Assembly (NCBI GenBank): GCA_009840715.1
Contig: VXNE01000288.1
Span: forward strand, 1-9,130
Reading direction: 5' to 3'
Length of the DNA stretch: 9,130 bases
DNA from: Gammaproteobacteria bacterium
GTDB lineage: Bacteria; Pseudomonadota; Gammaproteobacteria; Pseudomonadales; Azotimanducaceae
In this document: piece after piece, positions 1-6,257 of the stretch
Numbering within the stretch: the stretch's first letter is position 1
Layout of the letters: each line of letters begins with the position of its first letter
The notes under the pieces: model-generated
What the model was told of the DNA's origin: nothing
The model's input: only the letters and a program-made list of their open reading frames with translations
Database searches by the model: none
Program-made: the position numbers and the translations under genes

Positions 1-123
<123 letters not shown>

Positions 124-172
124 CCTCCACGCGAGTGCACATTGCACGCGGTAAGCACAGGGAGGACGCGAG

Positions 173-1042
173 ATGTCAAGAAACCGCTATCTGGCGACGG
201 CGCTGCTGGTCGCCCTCACCGTCGGATCGTCCGCCGCGGCGACGAAACTCGACGCCTCGGAGCCGGAGGAACCCATCGTCCACGACGCCGGAACCGAGAT
301 TGGCTTCCATCGCGAATGCGCCGACGTCGAACGCTACCAGGTGTGGGCGTTTGGCGCGCTCAGGTCGGAGGGCGATCGTGCCCGGGCATTGGCCAGGCTC
401 TACGCCCGGCGCCACGCCGTTCAGCTCGGCGAGGTCTTCGTCGGTCTGCAACTGGTCGCCCTTCAAGTCGACGCGGGCGTGGCGTGGGCGGACGCGCCGT
501 TTGCGCTGCGCATGGATGCCCACTCCACCGGGCACCGGATCATAGGAACCGACCATGTCGACTACGGCGCGAATCCCGAGCGGGGGGTGGGCGAGATCCT
601 GACTTTCGGGACCGATGTCGACGGAAGGGCGGACTGGCTGGACTTCATCGAGCCGGCCGAAGGGGAAAAGCTGTTCGACCGGCGCTTCAATTACTCGCCC
701 CAAATGGAGGTGACCGCCACGGAGCTGGCGCTGTCGGACTCGGATCGGCGCGTGACGCTCGCCTTGACCCTGACGCACCGGGAGACGGGCGACGAGATCG
801 TGCTGACAGGTCCCGCCATGCGGGTCCCGGACCGCATCTGGAACGCGAATCCGCCGGAGCCGAGGGTCCTGGGTCTCTTCCAGTCGCTGAATCCCTTCGA
901 CGAAGGCAGCGTGTGGCGGTGGATGGCGCACCAGGCACGCTACAACCATTGCGTGGACGAGCGTCGCCACGCGAAGCGGTGGTTCGCCGCCGAAGTCCGG
1001 GCGGACGCTGGCGGAAGCGAAGTCGTTCAGGCGCCGGGCTGA
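173..1042 (+). CDS. Secreted hypothetical protein with N-terminal signal peptide
   Basis: This 289-residue protein belongs to no family I recognise. The ATG at 173 is preceded by GGAGG (161-165) with 7-bp spacing, which decides the start. Residues 1-23 form a classical signal peptide: basic MSRNR, a hydrophobic core around residues 7-17, and an Ala-rich cleavage region near residues 21-23. The mature protein is therefore probably periplasmic or secreted. It is rich in acidic residues and alternating hydrophobic segments (about residues 170-225), suggesting beta structure, and has only two Cys in the mature part (about residues 49 and 253), which could form a disulphide. No catalytic motif is evident. 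It is monocistronic as far as visible, directly after the poly-C end, and its last 16 bp overlap the 3' end of the convergent flavoprotein gene. That it is a real gene rests on RBS, signal peptide and length, not homology. Confidence 0.7.
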   Translation: MSRNRYLATALLVALTVGSSAAATKLDASEPEEPIVHDAGTEIGFHRECADVERYQVWAFGALRSEGDRARALARLYARRHAVQLGEVFVGLQLVALQVDAGVAWADAPFALRMDAHSTGHRIIGTDHVDYGANPERGVGEILTFGTDVDGRADWLDFIEPAEGEKLFDRRFNYSPQMEVTATELALSDSDRRVTLALTLTHRETGDEIVLTGPAMRVPDRIWNANPPEPRVLGLFQSLNPFDEGSVWRWMAHQARYNHCVDERRHAKRWFAAEVRADAGGSEVVQAPG

Positions 1043-2229
1043 CGCTCCGCGGGCGGTTGCGCGGCGCGGGCGAGGCCGCCGGCGGTGACCATCCGCAACA
1101 TTAACCCCTCCGCCTCGAGCCCGAGCAGCACGCGCCCGCCGTCCTCGATGTGGTGGGGCGCCACGGTGAAGTGCTGGCGCACCACGCGCACGTCCCGGGC
1201 GATGCGCTCCAACGGGTGCCCGAGCTTGTTGGCGGTGGTGCCGGCCGCCTCCACCACCGCGTCCACGGCCTCGGCGGACGTGCGAACCGCATCCGAGCAG
1301 ACGATCTGGAGCAGGGCGCGTTCGCGGGTGGGCACTTCCTCGTCGCGGAGGACGACGTCCCAGACGGTCTCGACGATCTCGAACACCGATGCGCGCACGG
1401 CCCGGAGGCGCGCCTCGGCGGTCGCCAGCGTCCGCTGCACGAACGGCCGTTCGCGGATCTTGCGGTCGGAGAAACGGGGGTGCTTCTCCGTGGCGACATC
1501 GACGAACGCGTCGATCCCGGCGCGGGCGATGCCGAGGGCCACGGCCACCTTGTTGTAGGCGAGGCGCGTGCCGAGGGGGATTCGCAAGAGCGGGGACTCC
1601 GACTGCGTTCCTCCCATGGCGGAGATGATGTGCTCGTCCGGCACGACGATGTCCGTCAATCGCACGTCGTGGGAACCGGAGCCGCGCAGCCCCGCGACGT
1701 GCCAGGTGTCGACGATCTCGATCTGCTCGCTCGGCACGATCGCATAGCGGTTGACGGGGTCGACCTCCTCGCCGTTCTCGTGGAGCCGCACCGTGGCCCC
1801 GAAGATCTGCGCGTTGTGGACGCCGCTCGCGAACTGCCACTGACCGTTCACGAGCCAACCCTCGGCGACCCGTTCGGCGCGGCCGACCGCGGCGGTGGAA
1901 CTGGCCATCACCGTCATCGGGTCGGCGATCAGGTCCGGGCACTTGTGGAAGCCGGCCGAGATGATGCCGAAGGTCTCGATGCCGATCATGAGGTTCCAGC
2001 CGGCGCTGCCGTCGGCGTGCGAGACGGCCTCGATGACGCGGATCTGGGTCATCGGGTCGGCCTCGGCGCCGTGGAACTCGCGGGGTCCGCCAACGCGGTA
2101 GAGGCCTTCCCGCGCAAACGCCTCGGCGATGGGGGCGGGCAGGCGGCGCTCGCGCTCGGCCTCGTCGGCGTGCGCGGCGATCAGGGGCGCGAGGGCTTGC
2201 GCCCGTTCGACGAACGTGTGTGCACTCAC
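1027..2229 (-). CDS. Acyl-CoA dehydrogenase-fold flavoprotein (possibly flavin-dependent monooxygenase type)
   Basis: A 400-residue member of the acyl-CoA dehydrogenase superfamily. The start is the GTG at 2229, preceded on the minus strand by GGAGG at good spacing; the open frame continues upstream but without family-like sequence. Layout: helical N-terminal domain (about 5-100, with SHADGSAGWNL at 70-80), beta domain with the flavin-contact pattern WQFASGVHNA (131-140) and WHVAGLRGSGSHDV (176-189), and a C-terminal four-helix domain (about 225-385) ending in RQHFTVAPHH and a GGRVLLGLE segment (351-372). The VAGLRGSGS motif and the C-terminal domain resemble the Acyl-CoA_dh_2 branch (HsaA/DszC-like oxygenases) more than beta-oxidation dehydrogenases, so the product could be an FMNH2/FADH2-using monooxygenase or an acyl-CoA dehydrogenase. 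No flavin reductase gene is adjacent. It is divergent from a GPH transporter, suggesting a shared substrate. Substrate unknown. Confidence 0.9.
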   Translation of the reverse strand: MSAHTFVERAQALAPLIAAHADEAERERRLPAPIAEAFAREGLYRVGGPREFHGAEADPMTQIRVIEAVSHADGSAGWNLMIGIETFGIISAGFHKCPDLIADPMTVMASSTAAVGRAERVAEGWLVNGQWQFASGVHNAQIFGATVRLHENGEEVDPVNRYAIVPSEQIEIVDTWHVAGLRGSGSHDVRLTDIVVPDEHIISAMGGTQSESPLLRIPLGTRLAYNKVAVALGIARAGIDAFVDVATEKHPRFSDRKIRERPFVQRTLATAEARLRAVRASVFEIVETVWDVVLRDEEVPTRERALLQIVCSDAVRTSAEAVDAVVEAAGTTANKLGHPLERIARDVRVVRQHFTVAPHHIEDGGRVLLGLEAEGLMLRMVTAGGLARAAQPPAERQPGA

Positions 2230-2376
2230 AGGGGAACCTCCGGGCGGGAGTGTAACCCCAACGATCCGAGCCGTTCGGACCGTGGATTGAGTGTACGGTT
2301 GGCTGGGGGCGGACGTATCGACGACCGGTCGCCCCCTTGGGATAGCATCGGCGTTTCCGGGCGGGGGAAGAAGCGC
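2230..2376. promoter_or_regulatory. Divergent promoter region with repeated GAGTGTA motif
   Basis: This 147-bp gap separates the start codons of the flavoprotein gene (-) and the transporter gene (+), so both promoters must lie here or just inside the genes. The heptamer GAGTGTA occurs twice in the same orientation (2248-2254 and 2289-2295), 41 bp apart, close to four helical turns. Its complement contains TACACT, a passable -10 for the minus-strand gene. A 5-bp inverted repeat TCCGA/TCGGA (2265-2269, 2275-2279) lies between them. No strong -35/-10 pair stands out, and assignment as operator sites is inference. Confidence 0.35.
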
Positions 2377-3828
2377 GTGGCGGAATCGAGGAGCGACATC
2401 GTCGCGTTCCGGACCAAGCTGTGGTTCGGGTTCGGCGCGACCGGCGAGGCCGCGACCAACTGGATCTTCAACGCGCTGACGTTCTTCTACTACCAGCAGA
2501 TCCTGGGCCTCTCGGGAACGCTGGCGGGACTCGCCGTCACGGTGGGCATCTTCTCGGACGCGATCACCGACCCGGTCATGGGTTCGATCTCGGACCGCTT
2601 CCGGTCCAGGTTCGGCCGCCGCCATCCGTTCATGTTCGCGGCTCCGGTGCCGCTCGCGGCCACGATCTACCTGATCTTCCACCCGCCCGAGGCGCTGCTC
2701 GACTCGCAGGCCAGCCTGTTCGTGTGGTTCATGGTCTTCACCGTGCTGATGCGGACCTTCACGACGCTCTTCGCCGTGCCGCACCTGGCGATGGGCGCGG
2801 AACTGTCCGACGACTACATCCAGCGTTCCAAGGTGATGAGCTACAACAACCTCTTCACCTTCTACGGCGGTTTCCTGATGCACTGCTTCGTGTGGTTCCT
2901 GGTGTTCGACCAGTTCTTCGGGAGCGAGGGGGGTCAGCTCCACCAGCCCGCCTACGAGCCGATCGTGTGGTTCTGCTGCGTCCTCGTCGTGGTCACGATC
3001 CTGGGTTGCGCCTGGTTCACGCGGGACCGGATCCCGACGCTCAAGCCGCCGCCCGCGGACGGGGCGAGGTTCTCGCCGCGCCGCCTCCTGCTCGACATGT
3101 GGGACGCGGTCCGGAACCGGCACTACCTGTTCCTGCTGCTCGGGCTCTTCTTCCTGTCCGTGATGATCGGCACGCACGAGACGCTCGCCATCTACATGGC
3201 GACCTTCTACTGGGAGCTAACGCCGCGCCAGATCGGCTGGCTGATCGCCAGCAACGTGATCGGCTTCCACTTGGGGTTCGCCCTGACTTCCGCCGCGCAC
3301 CGACGCTTCGACAAGCGCTGGACGATCGTCGCGACGGCCGCGGGCGTCAGTTTCTTCTGGTCGCTCGCGGTGACGCTGCGCCTCTTCGACCTGGCGCCGG
3401 CGAACACCACGTGGACGCTCGTCGCTTTCATCGTCGGGATCGGCTGCTTCTCTTCGGCCTGCGGCTCCATCCTGAACATCAGCGTCATGTCGGCCCTCGC
3501 GGACATCTCGGACGAGCACGAGTTGCGCACCGGGCGGCGCCAGGAAGGCATCTTCTACTCGGCGCGGACGTTCTTCGCGAAGACCACGAACGGCATCGGC
3601 CACGTCGTCGCGGGCGTCGCCCTCGACTACTACGTGATGCTGGAGTCTCACGCGCAACCGGGGGAGATCGCCCCGGACGTGCTGTTCCGCTTGGGTATCG
3701 TCGACGGGCCGTTCGCCATGGTGTGGGGGCTCGTCGCCGCGTGCCTCTACGCCGGCTACCGCATCGACAAGCGTTACCACGCCGAGGTCCGCGAACAGCT
3801 CGAGGCCCGGCGCCGCGCCGCGGCCTAG
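2377..3828 (+). CDS. GPH-family (MelB-like) MFS sugar/solute:cation symporter
   Basis: A 483-residue inner-membrane transporter with about twelve hydrophobic segments. The frame is open far upstream, but the family-like sequence starts at the GTG at 2377, preceded by a purine-rich GGGGGAAG (2363-2370). Family marks are clear: DAITDPVMG (61-69), with the paired Asp that bind the coupling cation in MelB; the cytoplasmic SDRFRSRFGRRHPF loop between segments 2 and 3 (72-85), diagnostic of glycoside-pentoside-hexuronide transporters; and the C-terminal ADISDEHELRTGRRQEG region (375-391). Length is normal for the family. The divergent acyl-CoA dehydrogenase-type gene suggests the cargo is then oxidised, perhaps a glycoside, terpenoid or other small organic compound; the cargo cannot be read from sequence. 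The TAG stop (3826-3828) lies within the left inverted repeat of the MITE-like element. Confidence 0.92.
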   Translation: MAESRSDIVAFRTKLWFGFGATGEAATNWIFNALTFFYYQQILGLSGTLAGLAVTVGIFSDAITDPVMGSISDRFRSRFGRRHPFMFAAPVPLAATIYLIFHPPEALLDSQASLFVWFMVFTVLMRTFTTLFAVPHLAMGAELSDDYIQRSKVMSYNNLFTFYGGFLMHCFVWFLVFDQFFGSEGGQLHQPAYEPIVWFCCVLVVVTILGCAWFTRDRIPTLKPPPADGARFSPRRLLLDMWDAVRNRHYLFLLLGLFFLSVMIGTHETLAIYMATFYWELTPRQIGWLIASNVIGFHLGFALTSAAHRRFDKRWTIVATAAGVSFFWSLAVTLRLFDLAPANTTWTLVAFIVGIGCFSSACGSILNISVMSALADISDEHELRTGRRQEGIFYSARTFFAKTTNGIGHVVAGVALDYYVMLESHAQPGEIAPDVLFRLGIVDGPFAMVWGLVAACLYAGYRIDKRYHAEVREQLEARRRAAA

Positions 3829-3845
3829 TGTGGTGTGTCACAAAT
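3825..3845 (+). repeat. Left terminal inverted repeat of the MITE-like element
   Basis: It begins CTAGTGTGGTGTGTCAC and overlaps the transporter stop codon TAG at 3826-3828. It matches the reverse complement of 3970-3990 at 19 of 21 positions. Confidence 0.82.
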
Positions 3846-3969
3846 GCCTTCGCGTTTGCGCTGCGCCTTTTCGCCGCTGGCGGCGTTGCGCCTCCTCACG
3901 TGGGGCCTGCCACTGTTCGTCGGACGCGCCTTGCCAGCGACGAAAATCCGCTACCGCAAACACAAAGTT

Positions 3970-3990
3970 ATTCGTGACACAGCACACTAG
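3970..3990 (-). repeat. Right terminal inverted repeat of the MITE-like element
   Basis: Read on the minus strand it begins CTAGTGTGCTGTGTCAC, mirroring the left repeat with two mismatches. The terminal CTAG is the candidate target duplication. Chromosomal sequence (CGGCGGCG) resumes at 3991. Confidence 0.82.
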
Positions 3991-4007
3991 CGGCGGCGAA
4001 GCCAGGG

Positions 4008-4026
4008 TCGAGCGACTCCCGCTCGA
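4008..4026. terminator. Candidate hairpin downstream of the Fic gene
   Basis: TCGAGCG (4008-4014) and CGCTCGA (4020-4026) are perfect inverted repeats with a 5-base loop, 55 bp beyond the Fic stop codon and between convergent genes. There is no adjacent T-tract in either direction, so it is at best a weak or Rho-assisted terminator. Confidence 0.25.
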
Positions 4027-4080
4027 GCTCCGTCCAACGCATGGCGCCCCTTTTCCCGCAACCCTTTGAGCAAGCGTTCG

Positions 4081-5328
4081 TCAGTTCTCCGGCCTCACGA
4101 GCACATGGGGCGGCGGCAAGGCCAATTTGCCACGGCGTTGCGGCCGAGGGCCCTTCGGTCTGGCAGCCGCCGGCTCGTCCGGATTGCTGCGCACGATGTC
4201 GAGTTCCGGCGCGTTCAGCCAGTAGCGCGTGTGCCGCCCGCTGCCGGTGCGGCGGACCGCCTTGAGGGCGACGAGCTGCCCGAGGTCCCGCGTGGCGGTG
4301 GCGGACGACGCCCCGGTGATGGTTTGGTAGTTGCCCGCGCTCAGCCCACCCTCGAAGCCGCGGGGTTCTTCCTGGAACGCGCGCTGCAACCCCGTCGACT
4401 GTCTCCGGTTCAGCTTGCCCTCCAGTGCCCCGAAGAGCCGCGCTTGGGCGGCGTGGCGGATGAGCCGCAACCGTGCCTGTGCCAATGCACCCAGGACGGT
4501 ACCCGCAAACCACGTCTGCCAGGTGTTTGCGTCGAGCGAATGCCGGCAGCTCTCGAGGGCGCGGTAGTACGCGCCGCGCTTGGCGTGGATCGTCTGCGAT
4601 AGTGGGATGAGACTCGGCCGGCCCAAACACTGGGCGACCGCCTTCTCCGCGAGCGCCCGCCCGATCCGGCCGTTGCCGTCCTCGAATGGATGGACGCACT
4701 CGAAATAGACATGCGCGGCCCCGGCGATGGCCAAGGCATCGGCCTCGCTCGCCGATTGCGTGACGCTGTTGTACCAATCGACGAAGACCTCCATCTCGTC
4801 CGCGACCCGCGTGCCCGACGGCGCGACGTAGTTGAGCGTCGCACTCTGCATGCTGCCGCGGCGCACTGTGACGATCTGCGCCGGCTCGGGCCCCGCCCGG
4901 TACCGGCCCAACTCGCGAATCGCCGGGCTTCCGGACATCAGCGTGAGGTGCCAGTGCCAGAGCATTTCGTGGCTGAGTGGCTCGTTGAAGGTCTGGTACA
5001 CGCTCGCCATGAGCTTTGCGACGCCCAGTTCGGCGGCCGGGGCGTGGACAGTGGGTCGTAGCCCGAAGAAGTGGAGCAGCGACGCGCGTATGGGGTCGCG
5101 CTGGAGGGACTCTCCTTCAATGGCGGACGTCTCCAGGGCTTCGTCTGCGAGCCAGTCCAGATGGGCGTCGGCGAAGTCGTCGCCGACGAGGAAGGCGAGG
5201 GCACCCGATTGCCAGGCAGTGTCGGTGATGAAATGGGAGACGTGGCCCTGGAGCGCCGTGGAATCCCAGGTGAAGGTGGGCCAGTTTGGGAGTTCCCAGA
5301 CCCAGGGTCTGGTTGCAGGCTGATTCAT
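4081..5328 (-). CDS. Class II Fic-domain protein (DUF4172-Fic-winged helix), putative AMP transferase
   Basis: A 415-residue cytoplasmic protein. The N-terminus, with WELPNWPTFTWD (11-22), is typical of DUF4172. The Fic core carries the complete active-site motif HPFEDGNGRIGR (213-224): catalytic His213, metal-binding Glu216/Asp217 region, phosphate-binding GNGR. The preceding TSAIEG (67-72) matches the [ST]xxxE[GN] inhibitory helix, so this is a self-inhibited class II Fic rather than a Fic with separate antitoxin. The flap region GRYRAG (141-146) precedes the core. The C-terminus (about 310-380) looks like a winged helix (Ser/Thr-rich helix then a basic GRHTRYW hairpin), which could bind DNA and allow autoregulation. 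Family members usually transfer AMP from ATP to a protein target; the target here is unknown. The ATG at 5328 has only a weak GGGG upstream and sits in an inverted repeat. It stands alone in its orientation, convergent with the transporter across the MITE. Confidence 0.93.
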   Translation of the reverse strand: MNQPATRPWVWELPNWPTFTWDSTALQGHVSHFITDTAWQSGALAFLVGDDFADAHLDWLADEALETSAIEGESLQRDPIRASLLHFFGLRPTVHAPAAELGVAKLMASVYQTFNEPLSHEMLWHWHLTLMSGSPAIRELGRYRAGPEPAQIVTVRRGSMQSATLNYVAPSGTRVADEMEVFVDWYNSVTQSASEADALAIAGAAHVYFECVHPFEDGNGRIGRALAEKAVAQCLGRPSLIPLSQTIHAKRGAYYRALESCRHSLDANTWQTWFAGTVLGALAQARLRLIRHAAQARLFGALEGKLNRRQSTGLQRAFQEEPRGFEGGLSAGNYQTITGASSATATRDLGQLVALKAVRRTGSGRHTRYWLNAPELDIVRSNPDEPAAARPKGPRPQRRGKLALPPPHVLVRPEN

Positions 5329-5344
5329 GGGCGCCCCATGTATC
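5322..5344. promoter_or_regulatory. Near-perfect inverted repeat over the Fic start codon (candidate operator)
   Basis: GATTCATGGG and CCCATGTATC flank CGC; the two 10-base arms are complementary at 9 of 10 positions, and the inner CATGGG/CCCATG (5326-5340) is perfect. The Fic ATG (5326-5328 complement) and its weak SD lie inside it. In DNA it could be an operator, possibly for the Fic protein's own winged helix; in RNA it could hide the start codon. Both roles are inference. Confidence 0.45.
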
Positions 5345-5378
5345 GATCATTTATCGAGCTTATCTGATCTATATGGTA
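5341..5378 (-). promoter_or_regulatory. AT-rich island upstream of fic with iterated TATC motifs
   Basis: In otherwise very GC-rich sequence this stretch is strikingly AT-rich. TATCGA occurs at 5341-5346 and 5352-5357, TATC again at 5361-5364, and TATA at 5370-5373, spaced 9-11 bases. On the minus strand these give several -10-like hexamers (GATAAA, GATAAG, TATAGA) ahead of the Fic gene. No convincing -35 is visible, so the exact promoter is not assigned. Confidence 0.4.
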
Positions 5379-5698
5379 GCAGGCCGGGCCGTAGTGCTGC
5401 CTCGCTGACAACGGGGTCCGCATTAGGCCGTACGCCGTGGAAGGCGGAAAACGTCAAAGTGACGCGTTGGCGTACGAACAGATCGAGAGCGGACGCGATG
5501 CCCCGCCGCGACCTGATCGAGGCCGAGTTCAGCAAGCGGCGCGCGATGATGCTGCCCGAGGAAGCCCGCTACGATGGGAGCGAAGAGTGACGGTCTTGCC
5601 CGTGGGATCCAGGCGCCATCTGCATCAGCCCGGTATCCCGAGCCTGGCGTCGGCCGAGGGCGATTTGTCGCCCGCTTGGCCGAAGCCGTCGCCGCCGC

Positions 5699-5728
5699 TT
5701 GCCGATAGCCGCGCAAAGCGCGCACAAT
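5699..5728 (+). promoter_or_regulatory. Candidate sigma70-type promoter of the CBS gene
   Basis: TTGCCG (5699-5704) and CACAAT (5723-5728) are separated by 18 bp, a reasonable -35/-10 pair 34 bp upstream of the ATG. The spacer contains a perfect dyad CGCGC-AAA-GCGCG (5710-5722), a possible repressor site. Confidence 0.42.
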
Positions 5729-5735
5729 CGAAGCC

Positions 5736-5745
5736 AACGTACGTT
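5736..5745. promoter_or_regulatory. Palindrome AACGTACGTT in the CBS leader (candidate operator)
   Basis: A perfect 10-bp palindrome lies just after the proposed -10 and before the AGGAGG RBS (5751-5756), near the expected transcription start. It is flanked on both sides by TCGAAG (5728-5733 and 5745-5750). Position and symmetry suggest an operator; no regulator is identified. Confidence 0.3.
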
Positions 5746-5762
5746 CGAAGAGGAGGGGCGCA

Positions 5763-6200
5763 ATGAAGACGGTCAGGGACGTGTTGCGCCACAAGCAGGG
5801 CGGTAACATCTACTCGATCGTGCCCATCGCCAGCGTCTACGAGGCCATCGAGATGATGGCCGAGCGCCACGTGGGGGCGCTGCCCGTCCTGCAGGAGGGC
5901 AAGCTCGTGGGGATCGTCTCCGAACGGGATTACGCCCGCAAGGTGATCCTGAAGGACAAGTCGTCGAAGCGCACGAAAGTCTCGGAGATCATGACCCGCG
6001 AGGTGGTCAGGGTCTCGTCGCGCGATCGCGTCGAGGCCTGCATCGAGAAGATGCAGACCCACCACATCCGCCACCTCGTGGTGGAGGACGCGGGCGTCGT
6101 GACGGGGATGCTCTCGCTGCGAGACCTCTTCAGCGAGATCATCGCCGAGCAGGCGGAGACCATCGACCACCTGGAGCACTACATCCGCGGGGAGCCTTAG
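5763..6200 (+). CDS. Twin CBS-domain protein
   Basis: A 145-residue soluble protein made of little but one CBS pair (Bateman module). CBS1 spans about 7-64, with GALPVLQEGKLVGIVSERD (38-56); CBS2 spans about 73-128, with IRHLVVEDAGVVTGMLSLRD (102-121). The aligned VGIVSERD and TGMLSLRD ends are the usual CBS signature, and the Asp is a typical ribose contact for adenine nucleotides. A short acidic helix follows (129-145). Stand-alone pairs of this type usually bind AMP/ATP/NAD-type ligands or S-adenosyl compounds and signal energy state to partner proteins; neither ligand nor partner can be read here. The ATG at 5763 has an excellent AGGAGG with 6-bp spacing and its own promoter, so it is probably monocistronic. 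It converges with the PIN toxin gene 57 bp downstream. Confidence 0.93.
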   Translation: MKTVRDVLRHKQGGNIYSIVPIASVYEAIEMMAERHVGALPVLQEGKLVGIVSERDYARKVILKDKSSKRTKVSEIMTREVVRVSSRDRVEACIEKMQTHHIRHLVVEDAGVVTGMLSLRDLFSEIIAEQAETIDHLEHYIRGEP

Positions 6201-6257
6201 GGCGCACTGCCGGTCGCGGGTTTGCAGGCCTGCCGGGAACGGGCCTGACACGAGGGC

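Larger units (their letters stand above)
3825..3990. mobile_element. 166-bp palindromic MITE-like element with 21-bp terminal inverted repeats
   Basis: The ends at 3825-3845 and 3970-3990 are inverted copies beginning CTAGTGTG, matching at 19 of 21 positions (G/C difference at position 9, A/G at position 18). Complementarity continues inward: 3852-3881 pairs imperfectly with 3933-3963 (shared GTTTGCG, TTTTCG and CGCTGGC blocks), giving about 47 of 58 matching positions per arm around a loop of roughly 50 bases. It has no coding capacity. CTAG at both extreme ends fits a YTAR-type target duplication (as for IS5-group elements), or a TA duplication inside it (IS630/Tc1-type). The parent transposase is not in the window. 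Lying between convergent genes, its RNA form would fold into a long hairpin that could also terminate transcription from both sides. Confidence 0.8.
5345..5762. other. Intergenic stretch between fic and the CBS gene, without a convincing gene
   Basis: The whole gap between the Fic start and the CBS-protein start is about 434 bp. Several open frames cross it, but none has a good RBS plus recognisable sequence. A short frame ending at 5590 closes with KRRAMMLPEEARY, faintly like the C-terminal tail of phage-type integrases, possibly a decayed remnant. Nothing resembling a tRNA is seen. The right end (5699-5762) holds the promoter and RBS of the CBS gene. The remainder (about 5591-5698) shows no signal I can name. 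Confidence 0.5.

Noticed and set aside
176..1942. 588-codon open frame on the minus strand
   Set aside because: It is antisense to the secreted-protein gene and runs through the flavoprotein gene in another frame; composition is Arg/Pro/Gly-rich, typical of a high-GC shadow.
2216..2229. TGTG...CACA imperfect palindrome over the flavoprotein start
   Set aside because: Only the outer four bases and one inner pair match; too weak to call an operator.
1150..2376. Upstream extension of the transporter frame
   Set aside because: It is antisense to the flavoprotein and lacks membrane segments; transporter-like sequence begins just after GTG 2377.
2230..3177. Upstream extension of the flavoprotein frame on the minus strand
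   Set aside because: The sequence before GTG 2229 is antisense to the transporter, rich in His/Glu/Arg, and unlike the family; the RBS fits GTG 2229.
2421..3977. 518-codon plus-strand frame within the transporter gene
   Set aside because: Arg/Pro/Asp-rich out-of-frame shadow of the symporter, with no RBS and no recognisable domain.
6201..6257. GCAGGCCTGC palindrome between the CBS and toxin genes as a terminator
   Set aside because: Only a 10-bp palindrome with no loop and no T-tract; not distinguishable from chance in GC-rich DNA.
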